Assembly: GCA_032207245.1 (NCBI GenBank)
Contig: CM063507.1
Location: forward strand, 84,942,897-85,006,896
Source of the DNA: Pardosa pseudoannulata
Lineage: Eukaryota > Arthropoda > Arachnida > Araneae > Lycosidae
Direction: 5' to 3'
DNA: 64,000 bases
Shown one piece after another: positions 1-14,400 of this stretch (positions within the stretch are counted from its first letter, which is position 1; every line of letters starts with the position of its first letter). The notes under the pieces are model-generated. The model saw only the letters and a list, made by a program, of their open reading frames with translations. It had not been told where the DNA came from and searched no databases. The position numbers and the translations under genes were made by a program.

Positions 1-144
1 TTGCAGATATTTGTTAACCATTTTATTATGGCAACACCATTCTCCCTAGGACAACACAAAGTACAGATATAGGACAAAATAATAGGAACACCTCTGAAAA
101 AATGAAATTTTTTTAATTTGTTAGGGCTTGGGCCACCTCTGGTT

Positions 145-812
145 CAAGGTTGGCAAAAACCCGGGTTTATTCAGAAAAATCCAACCCAGTGGGTTTTTTG
201 GGGTTTTTTTTTTTTTTTTTTTCCGGGTTTTATCAAGGTTTTTTTTATACTTTAAAGGATTTTTGATGCTTTTTTAGGGATTTGAAAATTATTCAGGTTT
301 TTTGTTATGTAAGTTAAAAATTTTAGAAATCAATTATAAATTATGCAGAAGAATTTTTTGTCTAAATTAAAGGAAATTTTTAAATCTTAAAATAAATTAT
401 TTTTTACATATTCTAAAATTTTTCTAACATTAAAAAATTTATATCACTGACTGGATAACATTTAGAATAAGTTGTATATAATACAGAAAGTTCTTGTAAT
501 TTGTTTATGTTCTTGTAAATATACTCAAGACCTCTGGGTAATTTTTTTTAGCCATATTATATCTTTTTAATATTGGCTGAAAGACGTCAGTTTTTCTTCA
601 TATTTTTATCATTTGTTATATAGATTTTTTTTTAGCAGTTTAGACCTCCTCAAATTAAAAAAAAATTTCTACGCTCATGTCAAAGATAAATATGTAATAT
701 TTATTATAGATTTAACTCAATATTTTTATTGTTTGTTAAATATGTGGAATTTTAAATAAAGATTTTGAAAAACCCACTGGGTTTTTTCGGGTTGGGCAAA
801 TCAAGCCAACTG
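145..812. mobile_element. Probable TIR transposon (GTTGGC ends)
   Basis: Left end reads GTTGGCAAAAACCCGGG and, 30 bases on, AACCCAGTGGGTTTTTTGGG; the right end is the inverse (AACCCACTGGGTTTTTTCGG then GCCAAC). The interior is AT-rich without coding sequence. I could not see a target duplication, so boundaries are approximate. Confidence 0.5.
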
Positions 813-904
813 TTCTATTGAATGACATTTCATATACGTTGGATTGACAAAGAAAGGTCTTGTACAAAGTTCATTGATTCATACCATTTTTGGTCAGGAT
901 CAGT

Positions 905-1560
905 TCAGATAGTGTACATATAAAATAGAAATTTGTTTAAATAACTCAAAAACTCATGTTTCATGGTTGGAACCAGGCAGTTAACATGAAATGTTTCTAC
1001 CCATGTTTGCCAGATGAATACACATCCAGTGGCCTGGAATAATGTAAATGAAGATTCATGAGACCAGATGACTTGTTCCCATTGCAGTTGTATACAGTTT
1101 AGGTGGTCCTTGCACCACTGTAGTCTCTTCATAGCATTCTGTGCTGAAACTAAAGGTTTTAAAATAGCTACTCTGCTATGAATGTTTGCAGTATGCAACT
1201 CTCATTGAATAGTTTTCATGGATATAAGGTTCAGAAGGTGAGTATTCATCTTGGACATCTGCAGCAGTGTAATCTTGCAATTTCGGGTGAATATCATCTT
1301 CAACACTCATCTATCATGGTCCTTCAACTTCAACTAGGCTCTCATAACCTTTGGCACAATGGTACTTTAAACATTCACAAGGTTGGCTGTTCTGGAGATA
1401 GACGCTACAGTGAGGAGAGTTCCTATTACGATGCCTCTTCTCATGTTGGAGAAGTCGGGCATAATCAGGCTTTGCTGAGAACAGAATTTTCTCATTGAAC
1501 TCTCACGCTATGAAATACTTGATTAATACCTTCCTTTTGCCCTTACTAGGTGGCACACTG
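905..1560 (-). pseudogene. Tc1-like transposase relic
   Basis: The minus strand encodes HTANIHSRVAILKPLVSAQN, then MKRLQWCKDHLN and VIWSHESSFTLFQATGCVFI, the central DDE part of Tc1-like transposases (around the second catalytic Asp; here WSHES in place of the usual WSDES, so that Asp is lost). Upstream parts on 1200-1500 are frame-broken but still readable in pieces. No ends were identified. A dead intronic copy, or sequence flanking the gene's next exon upstream. Confidence 0.8.
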
Positions 1561-1640
1561 TTGCAACAAGAGGCAGCCATTTATTGGAAGGTCAAAAATG
1601 ACTCATTTTTTAATGGGTGTTCTTATTATTTTGTCCTATG

Positions 1641-1856
1641 CATGTAGGTTCTTATAATTTAGGAGCAGGGACCTAGCAGAAAATCCCCAGGTTTGGCCTG
1701 CCACCTCCAGAGGTATTATTTGGGAACTTTGGAGGATATAGTGACTACAAAAGTATATATATATATATATTTTTTGGTTTGGCTCGAGCCTCAAACTCAC
1801 AACCCTCCAGTTATGAGATTGATGCCTTAGCTGACTAAGCTACTGCAGTATTTAAT
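1641..1856 (-). repeat. tRNA-derived SINE
   Basis: The reverse strand has an A-box-like TAGCTTAGTCAGCTAAGGCA and a B-box-like GGTTGTGAGTTTGAGGC spaced as in a tRNA head, then a body ending near CCTGCTCCTAAATTATAAG. A related copy lies at 44341-44570 on the + strand. A (TA)n run separates head and body. Confidence 0.65.
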
Positions 1857-2226
1857 CATTGATAAGGCTTGTAAATATTTGTAAAGTAAATAAATTTGTA
1901 TTATCTCAATACTTTGGTCTGGGACATTAGTTTGTTAAAGTCAAAAGTCTAGTTTTAGTCAAAATGTTATATTTAAAAAACTTAGTTTTGTTTACTTATT
2001 TTTGTTACCTAAGCACTATTTAAACATGGTACGTTTGCATTTTTACCTCACAAAGGTTAATCTCTAATTCTTAATTTTTTTAATGTAATTTTTTATTCAC
2101 TATATATTAAAAATGAATTGTTCATTTTTAATGTCTAATAATTAAGATATATTTTTAAAACATGTGCTTTTCGTTTAATCATACAATAAATTAAAAATCT
2201 GTTCTCACTTTATTTTTGTTTTTTAG

Positions 2227-2406
2227 ATCTGTATGTCTCCACCTGAAGTGCTTTCAGATCTTGTAAGTTATGCCTTATGGTTATTAGAATGCTCTCATGA
2301 CTCCAGTCGTTGTCATGCAACACTCTTTTTTGGATTTGGTTTTGCATTCAATGCTATCCTTCAACATTTTGATGAGCAAGATGGATTAAGGAAGCTGTTT
2401 AATGTT
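2227..2406 (+). CDS. DCAF1: DCAF1 window exon 1
   Basis: Sixty codons, preceded by a T-rich tract ending in TTTTAG and followed by GTAAGT. The peptide contains [17 protein letters not shown], a strongly conserved DCAF1 armadillo-region segment. It ends at a codon boundary (phase 0). The internal ATG at 2233 is not a start: the homologous protein continues upstream, outside this window. Confidence 0.95.
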
Positions 2407-5400
2407 GTAAGTATATAATATTTTTTTGGTTATAGATGCTGTCTTTTTTTGTCACCAAATTTGGCTATTTTATGGGGCAATGAGTGGTTTGGTGTGTTTG
2501 CCTTGACTTTGGTGGTGGGGTATGGCAGCTATAATGTCTTCTTGCAGCCCATTGGTGCACATGATTTCTGACGTCAATACCCGGCACTATTAGATAAATT
2601 GGCATCTTAACAGTTCTTTTGGTTTATAGTCGCCTAGGTCAGGTTTTTTTTTTTTTTTTTTTTTTTTTGATTTTTTTTTTTTTTTTTTTTTTTTTTAATC
2701 ATTTTTTTTTTTTTATGGCAGGTTTTTTTTTTTTTTTTGAAATTGTTTATCAGGATATTCTTATCATTTTCTGGGATGTAGTTAATTTAGTTATGGCAGG
2801 TAAAGTTATTTCGGTTCTTACTATTTTTGAAATTGTTAAAAAGTATCAGGATATTCTAAATCAAACAAGATGCTTGGAACATTTTTTTAAAATTCTTATC
2901 ATTTTCTGGGATTTAGTAATGTAGTTATGATGGATGAAGTTATTTCGGTTCTTACTATTTTTGAAATTGTTAAAAAGTATCAGGATATTCTAAATCAAAC
3001 AAGATGCTTTGGTTTGGAACATTTTTGCTTTGTTGTTATTTTCTGGGATTTAGTTATTTTGTTATGATGGGTGAAGTTATTTCGGTTCTTACTATTTTTG
3101 AAATTGTTAAAAAGTATCAGGATATTCTAAATCAAACAAGATGCTTGGAACATTTTTTAAAAATTCTTATCATTTTCTGGGATTTAGTAATGTAGTTATG
3201 ATGGGTGAAGTTATTTCGATTCTTACTATTTTTGAAACTTTTAAAAAATATTAGAATATTCCAAGGTGTGAGGTGGGCTGTGCATTTCATTCTAAATTCC
3301 AAGTGTGACAGAATATTCCGAATCTGAGTTTTTAAAATTTTTATTTTTATTTGGTAAAGAAGAATTATTTTGAAGTTTTTTTAAGGGAGGTAGGAGTGTT
3401 GAAGAATGTTTGTGGTGCTACCCTTTCCAATTTTCATCTGTTATTAAATTTATTTTACATTTCTTTTATTACAAGGGGGAATTGAGGGGGGGAGCTCCCC
3501 TCACATGTTAGAATTTTTATAATATTAGCGCTTATTAAAATGCTATATATTGTGTTTATTCTGTTGATATATATCATAAATATTACTAATCTGTTATTTA
3601 TTTTAAATAACGTAAAAAATGATAATTATTATGCTAATTTTATTTTATTAATGCTTTAAATTATTATTATTATTATTTTTTTTTTTTAAGTTTAGTTTTG
3701 TGAATGTTGTGTTTCAAATATGCCATGTTTCTTTTCTGAGATATTTCAGAAAATGTGCAATGCCTTTCAGTACCGCCGCCATGTTTTTCTACTTGGCAAT
3801 TTTTCAAAATGCGTGTTTTTCTGTTGGACGCCAAAAAAAAAAACATGGCGGAGGGAACCATTGTCTATAATGCATCTGTTCCATTATTTTCATGCTCTTT
3901 ACTTTTATAATTGCTATGATTGATTAGTTTGGAGGTCTACTGTTTTGCTACATGATGCTAATGAGACTGTAATCTATTGCATAAGACTGATTTTGAACTT
4001 TAGTTCTATGAGCCTATTCGTTTTTGCTATTTAGGTTAAAGTTCCCTAAACCAACATATTAATTTTACAGTGTGTCCACAGACTGAGAAAAATATGGGAA
4101 TGTGGGGAGAATTCAAACAATCTGGAATAATCAGGAAATGTTAGAAATTTTTCAAAAACAAAAAACTAAACTCCTCGGCACAACAGCTCTTAGGGGGCCA
4201 GGGTCTATGGTGCCAATCTCTGTTTCCGAGACCAACGGCACTGGGGTGTGAAGCATATGTTCCGGTTTGGTGGTAAATCTTACGTGGAACCCCCAGTGTT
4301 TAGTTCCCAAGCACGTTTGGTCCTCAGTTCATCTGCCCACTGAAGAGATGAAAGGCTAAATCAGCCTTGCCCAGCCCGGGGATCAAACCTCGGACCTGTG
4401 TCATGGAAGCGTGAAGTGCTACCCCAATGTCAATTATTAATTATTAGTCATTATTGTTACCGGTATTGCAACGAACAACTCAATGCCGGTACTTTAGCAG
4501 AGCAAGGTTCTGGTAGTGCATTATATATATAAAAAAAAATGACGAACTATTTAAAAATGAAAATGTAGATTTATTTTTAAATCTTAAAATAAAAAAACGT
4601 CATACGATGTCTGCCTACGTTCCGGGAAAAATGCACAAGTACTAAAAAAATCCTCAATCCTCTTATCCTCATCCAACAATCCTCTATATATCCAGCAGCA
4701 GACATTGCATAAAAATTAACATATATATGCAACTTCCTCTCCCACTCAGCCAATCACAAAATTACCCAGTTCGTAGCTGCCGAGTGAGAGTTGAAGTCAC
4801 AATCAAACATACATCGAGAGTCAGCTTTACAAACTGCGATTAAGCCTCGGTTAACTTTAAGTCGGGATTCACCGGAGGTTGAGAAGGTGCCGATTCGGCT
4901 GCAACTTCTAACAATTATTAGTAATTATTAACTATTAGTATCAATTATTAGTAATTAATGCACAAAGATTTTAAATTGAAAATACTTATTAAACTTAACT
5001 ATGTATAGGGATTGTCTAAAGATTTTATTAATTACAATTATATTGAGAAAGGAAAAATTACAATTAACTTTCAATTACAATTACTTGTGCCAGCAAAATT
5101 CAACCACTGATATTTTTCAAAACGTTTTATTTATGTCAGTTTTTAAAAAAAATTCATTTTATTTGTGAGCTCGGTGATATTTTACATTAAATGCTTTCAT
5201 TTTGTAAAATCTAAGCAGTGAGTTCATATTTCATGTGAGGGTTTAGTAATTATATATGTGAACTTCATTTTTAGATGAGCACTCTTGATTTATTTGTTTC
5301 TGAAAATGCAAGAACCCTTTCTGATGATGAAATCTTTGCAAAACGTCTTACAACGAGGCATGTGTGTGGTTCTCTCAAAAGATACTTTGAAGCACACCTG

Positions 5401-8400
5401 GCAGCATTAGTGGAGGACAAAAGATCTTCATCTCGATCGGATGATGTTCCAAATTTAGTATTATTTCCAAAGGTAATTACTATTATTGAATTTCTGAATT
5501 TCTGGTGTTTTCATTTTAACATAAGTGAGCAATAATTTGTGGTACTTTAATTAGAATATATGTGGGTAATCTAAATCTAAACTTAAGTATTGTCTCAAAT
5601 ATTTTAGTTGTATATAAAAAATATATAACCCATTCATGTGAGTTTCCTGACAACTTTTGTTGGGCTCTCTTCTCTCATACACTCAAGAGCTAAAACACTA
5701 TGCACAAGGTGGAGTACATTTTTCAGGATAGCAGCAGTTACCGAAACGAAAATGATAATAGCAAAATTTGCCATTAGAATCAAAACGTTTTCTAGATCGG
5801 CTTCGGGAGCGACTTCCGTGTGCACGAATTTTATAATTAGGCCTAGTTTGGTATGATACGCTTAGCTGGGATATTTGTTGTTCTAGGCTCTCAAGTCGAT
5901 TTAGCACTTCTCTATAACTTGAACCTGACGTTTCGTCATTGCTAATTTCAGGTTTATGACATGCTGCGAAAATTTCAGTTTTGGGGTTCATGTCACTAAT
6001 TTTGTCAGCCATTATTGCTAATTTGCCGAGATCTTCCTCACTAACAAGCAAAATATTTTTAATATAATCAGGCATTTTCTGAAGCCACAAAGTTTTAATC
6101 AAGTTTTCGGGAATGTCCGCAGTCGCCACAGTTCGTAGTTTTTGTAAAAGCTGACTAGGCTTCATTGTACCTAATTCAATTCCGGTTATTAACCGTTTAA
6201 TTCGAGCACTTTCGCTTTCCTTAAATAAGTTAAGTAACCTTGTTTTTGAATCGGTATATTAGTAGTATTTTCACTACTTATGATATCCCGAATATTTTCA
6301 ATATATTTTGGCTCAAGTTGCGCCACAAGGTAATTAAATTTCGTATCTTCTTTTGTAATATCATTAATTTTGAACTGCGCCTCTACTTGAAAAAAACCAA
6401 ATTTCTGGTTTATCTGTCCAAAAAGGTGGAATTTTAACACTTACTTTATTCAGCTCGGTCTTCTCCTCAATATTTGGTTTATCCATTGTTAGATATCGTT
6501 AAAGGTTGCAAAATCCAAAATGTACAAAAAGTAAATAAATCGGGTCACCAGTTGTAGTGGGAGATCTTTATATTTGATAGGCAGTGTGTGTGCATGTCAT
6601 AATCACCACATTTTACTCACACAAAAAGCATATTTTTATTCTGTTAAAAATGACGCTATCTTTCTCTAAACTCAAAACAACAACGCTATTGCAATAACAA
6701 CTCTTTTTGTTGCCACTCGCTACAACAGAAACTTCTGCATACATATCGAAATGTTACCGTTACAACCACCTGTCAATAACGAGTTGGCCCACCTTTGGCA
6801 CGCAACACAGCTTCAACCCACCTTGGCATGGATGCCACAAGTCCTTGGTAGATGGCTGGAGACAGATTGTATCAGATGTTGCAGCAATGGTTACGCAAAT
6901 CTGAGATATTGTGAATGGGTGGTCTTGGAACTCTGAGCTGCCATCTCATGACATCCCAAATGGGTTCTATCAGATTGGGATCTGGTGAGTTAGACAACCA
7001 GGACATTCACTGAAATTCAGCATCATGTTCCTGCAACCACTCCAACATAATTTTAGCCAATTTATTGTTTCCGATCTTCTAATCAGAAAACTTAATTCTG
7101 CCGATTTTCAGTGATATAGTCTAAAATTCCCTACAAATCTCATTCTCGCTTTGTTTTTCCCTGCTATCGATAATTCTGTATTTCAGCAAGAAGTAAAACG
7201 TAAATGATGAGTGAGTATTCAGCCAAATTTTAACCCATATTGTACCACACCAACTAAATATTTCTGTAAGCTATTAAAACTTAATCCATATCATTAATAT
7301 GGTGTAACTAAGTATATAAAACCAAAATTTTGAAAAAAATATTTTTAATTTTTTATTTAATTGGCTGTCCTATAAATAGGACAACGGTCCATTACAATAC
7401 TAAAACTTAACAAATATCACTTACATTGCATTAGGCTGATTCATAGGTGAAATTTGGGGAAACAGTCAAAACAAAGTCCAACATTACATTTTAAGCATAC
7501 TGCTGTAGGTTTTCTCTTGCAGTTATTGAACTGGCGGTAAGAGATTAAGTTTATCTTGCAATCTCCAGTTTTCCTGAATAGAATAGACATCTATTTACCC
7601 CTTGCTGCGTCCATATGTGAGAACAGGTGTTTGATCTGGTGTTCATTGAAAGATAAGAAAAGAATGTGCGCCTTCAATATCGAATGAAATATTGAATTCA
7701 TAGAAAAATAATCGGAATTGGACAGTTGTCTTAATTTTAGGGCACCTTTTTTATACTTACAAAATACACGTGTAAAATACAATTTTCAACAAAAACTTTC
7801 AGCTACATTATTAGCTCTGTTTTTAAACTAAAAGTAACCTCCACAATGTTTAAAAAATAATAATAATAAATAAATAATTAAAGATTAAAAAATGACAATT
7901 TTTAAGAGGTTGCTGAAAATAAATTTTACAATACAATATAATTTGATTTCTCAGTTTTTTTTTTGTTTTTTTTTTTTTGTTACCATGCTAAAGTGTGTCT
8001 ATTTTAAAGGTGTTAAAATAAAATCCACTCAGAAAATATTTATAACTTTATTATTAAATGGAATTTTATTTGCTGTCCTGTTTATAGGACAGCGGTCCAA
8101 TATGGGTTAAAAAATCAGGACTGATTTTAGAGTTAAAATCAGTCTAATAAAACATTAGTTATCAATTATGAAATGCAGTAAAAGTATTTTGAAAATATTT
8201 TGAATAGTTTAAGATATTTTAAAAATGAGTTTGACAAACAATTTTTGAAAATAGCAAAATCTTTGTCATCACCATTTGTAAATGTAAAAGACTAATATGT
8301 TTGTTTTATATATTGGATCAACAATATTACCATTTTCACTTTTTAATTATGTTTTATATATACACTAAAAAATGTTATTTCAATAAACTACAGATTTATT

Positions 8401-11400
8401 TTATTTTTTACTTCTGAAGCATTTGTGAATACTAAATTAATACATCTTCCATTTATTAAATAAACCTTGCCATTTTTCCCTATTTTTCCCTTCCTAAAAT
8501 TTATATTTTTATCTATATACTAAAAACCAGGGTTGGCATGATTTAAATCAGTTGATTTTTTTAAAAAAATCATTGATTTAAATCATTTTTTTTCACTTCT
8601 TTTAAAACCTATATTCCAAAGACAGGAGAACTGGGAATCAGTCAGCACAGTAATACCAATAAGTAAATAAGTGTCAATAGATAGCATGTGCTTTCCAAGA
8701 ATTTAGGGGTTGTTATCAGAAAATATGTAGCAGGGGTAGTACAATGATTGATTATGACTGGTTGAATTCATTTTATGTAATGGGAGGTAAAGAGAACTGA
8801 AATCCAGTTTGTCTACCAAATAACAATAGCCGTGGCTTCATCTGCTGGAATGGAAAGACAGTTTTCTTCTTTTGGTATTGTTCATTCTAGCCTTCGTAAC
8901 CAATGAGGAGTGGATAAAGCATCAAAGCAAGTGTTTTTATTGAAACAATTAAATCCATAATTCGGTACTTAAAAAAATATTAAAATAATTGTGATTTGTT
9001 TTTTTTAATAGTTTGCATTAAAAGAATATTTAATTTGTTCTTTTAATTGACATCTTATTGAGTTTGCACTATCCAATTACAAAATAATAGAATGTATTTA
9101 GATTAAAATTTATATATTTAAGTTTAGGTAATCAGTGTGCAGAATATACTAGATAGATAAGATGTGACTTCTTATAACAAACTATTCTATGTATATTGCA
9201 AAAAACATAAAAACAACAATTAAAATTAGTATTCAGAAAAAATATAAAAAAATCCGATTTAAATAAAAAAAAATCTGATTTAAATCAAATAAATCTGATT
9301 TTTTTGATTTAAAAAAAAAAATCATGATTTTTTTCCAACCCTGCCAAAAACTGTCATTACTGCGATAAACTACATATTTTTCTCTCTTTTGGAAGTTGGT
9401 ACCTATGTAAATGAAATAAAAATATACTTAGAGAATCGGAAGCTCTGCCACCAAGACTCTTGTTGGTTACATGGGAGAACTATTTTACATCTTCTAGTTT
9501 GTAGAAATCATTACCCTAACAGCATACTAGCAACATTTAACATCCAGGGTGTCATAATTGCTAATAACTGGTAATTGTGGCAGTCAAAGGGATGTTCAGT
9601 GAAATATATGTACTATTAGAGTAAATGCTGAGTTTAATTTGAGTAATTGGGATAATTGTTTTTGATCCAATTACAAGCCTTTAGATCCATGCTCCACAAG
9701 GGGCCATTAGTGAAGACATACCAATATTTTTAATGGGTAATTGGCATTCATTATGTACTATTGGGGAATGAAAGTTAATATGGAAACTTAAATATTGCAG
9801 AGATTAACCAAAATCATTTCAGAAGTCAATTCGGCCTTTTTTAGTGAGAGCAAATGAACAAATACAATTCTTCATGATATCCGTGAACTAGGAAATTAGA
9901 GAATTTTCAGGGAGTCAGAGAATTGTGGAAATATTAAAAAGGAGGGGGAGGGATTTTTTTGGGAGAATAAGTTTGAAAAATAATGAATTCTGCTGGTTAA
10001 AAAAATACTCTCCAATCAAAGACATCTTGTGCTTTATGTCTTATTCACTGTTAAATAAGAATATGGAAAAATGAAAAAAGAAATCTTGAGAAAATGAAAC
10101 ACTCGAAGCTCAAAAGAAAAAATCAAAATTCATTAAAAAGCAATTGGAATAAAAAATATCAATAATAAAAAAAGAATGTAACAAAGAAATTAATGCTATC
10201 ATGGATCAAATAGAATCCGAACGATAGAAAAAAAAAATTTCTAAGCGTATAATTCATTTGGATTTTTTTAATATTAAAATTCATAACTTTATTTAAATAT
10301 AAATTTATACCTAATAATAGTTTTATTAAAGAATTGAAGGAAATTGAATTAAGTAGTAGGAATTTATCAAGAAAGAAATTGCTAATTGCAAAGAATTATC
10401 AAGGAAATATCAGGAAATTTCTAAATGGTTTCCCTTTGGACACAGTATTCTTATTCTTTAAATGTTTAAAGAATGATAAAAGGCATTGTTACTGGATATA
10501 TAAAGATATTTATAAAAGAAAGAAGCCAGTGTTTTATTCTTTTCTGGTTTTATTTTTTAAAAGAGCTAAGAAATCTGAAAAAAAAGGGGGGGGGGTAATA
10601 TTATCAATTTATAAATATCAATGAATATTACTATGAAGTAGGACAGAAGAAGCCATTAGAAGAAAATATTGAACCTGTACAGAAAAAAAAACACATTAAA
10701 ACTAGGCTTAGAGGATCAAAGAATGACCAACTTAAGTCGGAAATAGTTTGTACATTATTCTTTACAAGTATGTATCGTAATGGTGAATGACATCTTTGAA
10801 ATTGTAGGAATAGTTATAGGATTATCAGTATATTTTTAAGTGTTTTAATATTAATATATGTATTCTATATTTATGTTGTAAATTATTTTTTTCTATAGGC
10901 AGTGGGATTGACTCCTGATGCTATTGACCGTTACATAGAAATATTACACGAAAATTCACAAGTACCTGTATTTCAGTGGAAACCTATAAATGAATTTGTT
11001 AACCTGGATGGTGTCACATTTCTGTTGGAATTGATATCATCTTACTTTGAACTAAGTTATTCTGGACGGTAAATATTAACCTTTTGCAAATTTAGTCTGT
11101 TTATTTAATTTTTCTATTTGGTCGTGATGAAAGTTTTGAAGCTTAACCCTTAACGCTCCTCACATTTTTGTACCTACCAGCAACTTCGACACATTTTTGC
11201 AGCGGAAACTTGTGAAATGGAGTCTTATGTTAAGTGAGAAGAATCACACGAGATTGTGAATGTTTTTTAATTTTGTTTATTTTATACATATGCACTTTCT
11301 TCTTGCAAATGAAAGATAAATTTTAAATTTTGTACTTCACCATGGTGTGATATCTTTGGAAACAATCTCACATTCTGGGTTTACTTGGGTAGTATAATTT

Positions 11401-14400
11401 TGGAATCACTACTTAAAGTATCAGAACGGGAACCCTGTTTATACTATTTCATGTATCAACAATGAAATTGTATCACATAATGATGAAAGTCTTATTTTCT
11501 TTTTTTTAGAGCTGAGACTGTGAAAAATGCTTTGGATGTTTTAAAAATCTGTGCTTTAACAGCATCTGCTCAGTTAAAGTTTTGTGAAAAAATATCCAGT
11601 CCAGATTACCTGCATTATACTGGCATAAGGTAAGCTGAATCCATTGCATTATAAATAGTTTTTGTCTTCAAACAAATTCACTTGACTTAAAAACAGAAGT
11701 TTAGTAATTAAACTCTATTTAATAATTTTATTTTCCTAACATGGTGTAACAATGTTCACGTTTATGTACTATACAGAGTTTTTTATGCAAATTTGTAATA
11801 ACAGGACTCAACTTTAAAAAGATTTATAATAGTGGGACGAAATCTTGGGGCTCATGCATCAGAAAAACTATAAGGGAAAAACAGAAAAAATTTTACAATT
11901 TTAGAGGGTTAGAACTTCAACTAATTTTAGATAATTTGGGGAGGGGGGATAAACTGAAGAAAAAGGAAGTAATTTTTTTTTTCAGTGCAACTTCTTGAAA
12001 GAAGCTTCTTTTGTATGAAGAAAATTAAAACTAATCCTAGAAATAGACTTACAGGGAAAAAAAAAACACTGAAAAAATGTAGAGATGATTTCGGGTCAAA
12101 TTTAAAAGAGGCTGGTGAGGTTTTTTCTAATGCAAACAGAAAATTTTTTGGTAAAAAAAGTTTGAATTTGCATATAATTTGTATATTGTAAATAAAATAA
12201 ATATTTTCTTATTTACAGATATGTATTATAACATTCTTTCCTTAAATATAGATTTTTTGCTTGAAATTTAAAAAACTCTTTCATTTTTTTTAACAACCAA
12301 TTAGTACCACAAAAAAAAGTTCAGTTAATATTACAGAAAACATTCAAGGCTAATACATCCCTAATCTTAGTATCCTAATACCATAAACTATTAAAAAAAT
12401 TACAAAGTAAAAAAAAAAAGGGATTTTATGATATACTACATTACTCAAAAAATACGATTTAAACTAATATGACATTTAAAAGAAATTTACCTGCAGCATG
12501 AGCAACGATAACTCTGCTACCCTCACAGCTCACCAAAAGACAAGTACCTGCCTTGTTCTTGTCCGCCTTATATACCCAGAAGCAGGCATTGCATACTATT
12601 TAACATAATCATTCGGCTTCCTCCCCCACTCAGCCAATCAGAAAATTACACAGATTGTAGCTGCCAAGTGAGAGTTGAAGTCACTTTAGCGTTTGCCGTG
12701 CAGACGTCACGACCAAACTTCCAATGAGAGTCAGCTTCCTTAACGAAAATGCTGTAACTGGCGATTAAGATGGCAGTTTATTGATGACCATCTACCTAAT
12801 ATTGCTGGACATCTCTGATACAAAAGATATTTAAAGTGGAAGCTAGCATGACTTTGCAGAATGCCGAGAAATAAAAAATCGAGTATTTGAACTAAACATT
12901 TTTATTTAAGTTCTAAAAGTTTTTCAAAAAAAGTTAACAAAATAAACATAATAAATTTAACAATCACCTATTACAGAAAAACATTTAACCCTAATACCAA
13001 AAAAATACAAAGTCAAACAAAAGGGATTTTCTAATCTGATACTGCTACCCTCACAGCTGACCAAAAAAGGGATACCTTGCCTCCTGCTTGTCAACCTTAT
13101 ATATCCAGTAGCAGGTATATCATTCTAATTAACATAATCATGCGGCTTCCTCCCCCACTCAGCCAATCACAAAATTACACAGATCGTAGCCGCTGAGTGA
13201 GAGTTGAAGCCACATTAGTGTCTGCTGTGCAGACGTCATGAACAAAATAACTGCGAGAGTCAGCTTCCTTAACAAAAACAGTCTAACTGGCGATTAAGGT
13301 GTCAGTCAAATCTCGTGCCTCATTTGACTTAAATAAATAAATGAACTAAGAGACAAATTGCCGGGATTCACCAAAAGTTACGGAAGGTGCCAACTCGGCT
13401 GCAACTTCTAACGCGGTAAAATCTGCTGCCTTGGTTAATTTAACCCTTTTGCGACAGGTAGCGCAAACGTGTGCTTTCCTCTGAGGCCGACAGTCACTTT
13501 CACGAGTATTGTGGGCCGGAGGGTTTTATGCCTAAATTCATGAAATTAACGAAGTAGCAACGAGTTATTTAATAATGCTGTGTAAAGTATTTAAATGGAA
13601 TGGGATTTATATTATATGTTTATAGATACTTTATTTACTTAGGCTATTTCTTATTTAAATATATATTTTACACCTTTTTTTTATCGTTTTTTACTTACTA
13701 TTTAATTACTTTAAACATTACAAAACTGAATACTATGTTATTTAAAATTATTTTTTTGTATGAAAATTTTTAAAAACAGGGATCTACACACAATCTTACG
13801 TTATAGTCCATGAATTCTTAGTAACTCATTTGCCATTTTGGGGGATTTTTCCTGGAATGTTAAAAAAAAAGCATCATCATGATTTTTGTCACCGTCTTCC
13901 TCATCATTAGAATCACTAGATCCATTATAAACAGAAAGAACAATCAGAATATATTAAAGTGTCACTATTACTACTATCCTAAAATATTTCAGAATCAAAA
14001 TCTGAAATATTTTGCGTCATTTCAGCTATTTCAAGCTCAGTTAAAAAAAATAAAAAAAAAAAATCTGTCAGATCTAATTCTGTACTAAAAACTGGACTGC
14101 AAACCGAAATACACAACGCTTTAGCAAAAATAAAACTCCCCTGCTTACATAAACAAACACCATGTGGGAATTTAAAGAGCAGTCATAAAACATGTCAATC
14201 GGAAACATTCCTTTTCCCTCATGTTTATATAATCAAAAACTACTTGTATGTGTATCATACTACTCTCCTATTGAGTTCAAGGTCAAATCTACATGTATCT
14301 AAATCCATATGGACTTACAATGCCATCTTGTGTCAAAGCTTATAGTTTTTAAAATGTTCCACAACACTGGCACATATATGTGACGGTCGGGGGTGAATGA

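Noticed and set aside
1178..1498. 106-codon open frame on the + strand
   Set aside because: It lies opposite the minus-strand Tc1 transposase relic and has no recognisable motif; a shadow frame.
2619..2924. 101-codon open frame rich in Phe
   Set aside because: Produced by poly-T runs and by the minisatellite; not a gene.
2741..3260. Regularly spaced repeats resembling a CRISPR array
   Set aside because: Period of about 134 bp with conserved whole units, in a eukaryotic intron; a minisatellite.
5698..6165. 155-codon frame as a host SR-type or zinc-knuckle protein
   Set aside because: Upstream gag-like frames, the knuckle and the adjacent primer-binding-like site identify it as part of a Gypsy retrotransposon.
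10334..10624. 96-codon open frame on the + strand
   Set aside because: Lies across a repeat family A copy whose other copy is not open; Lys-rich by composition.
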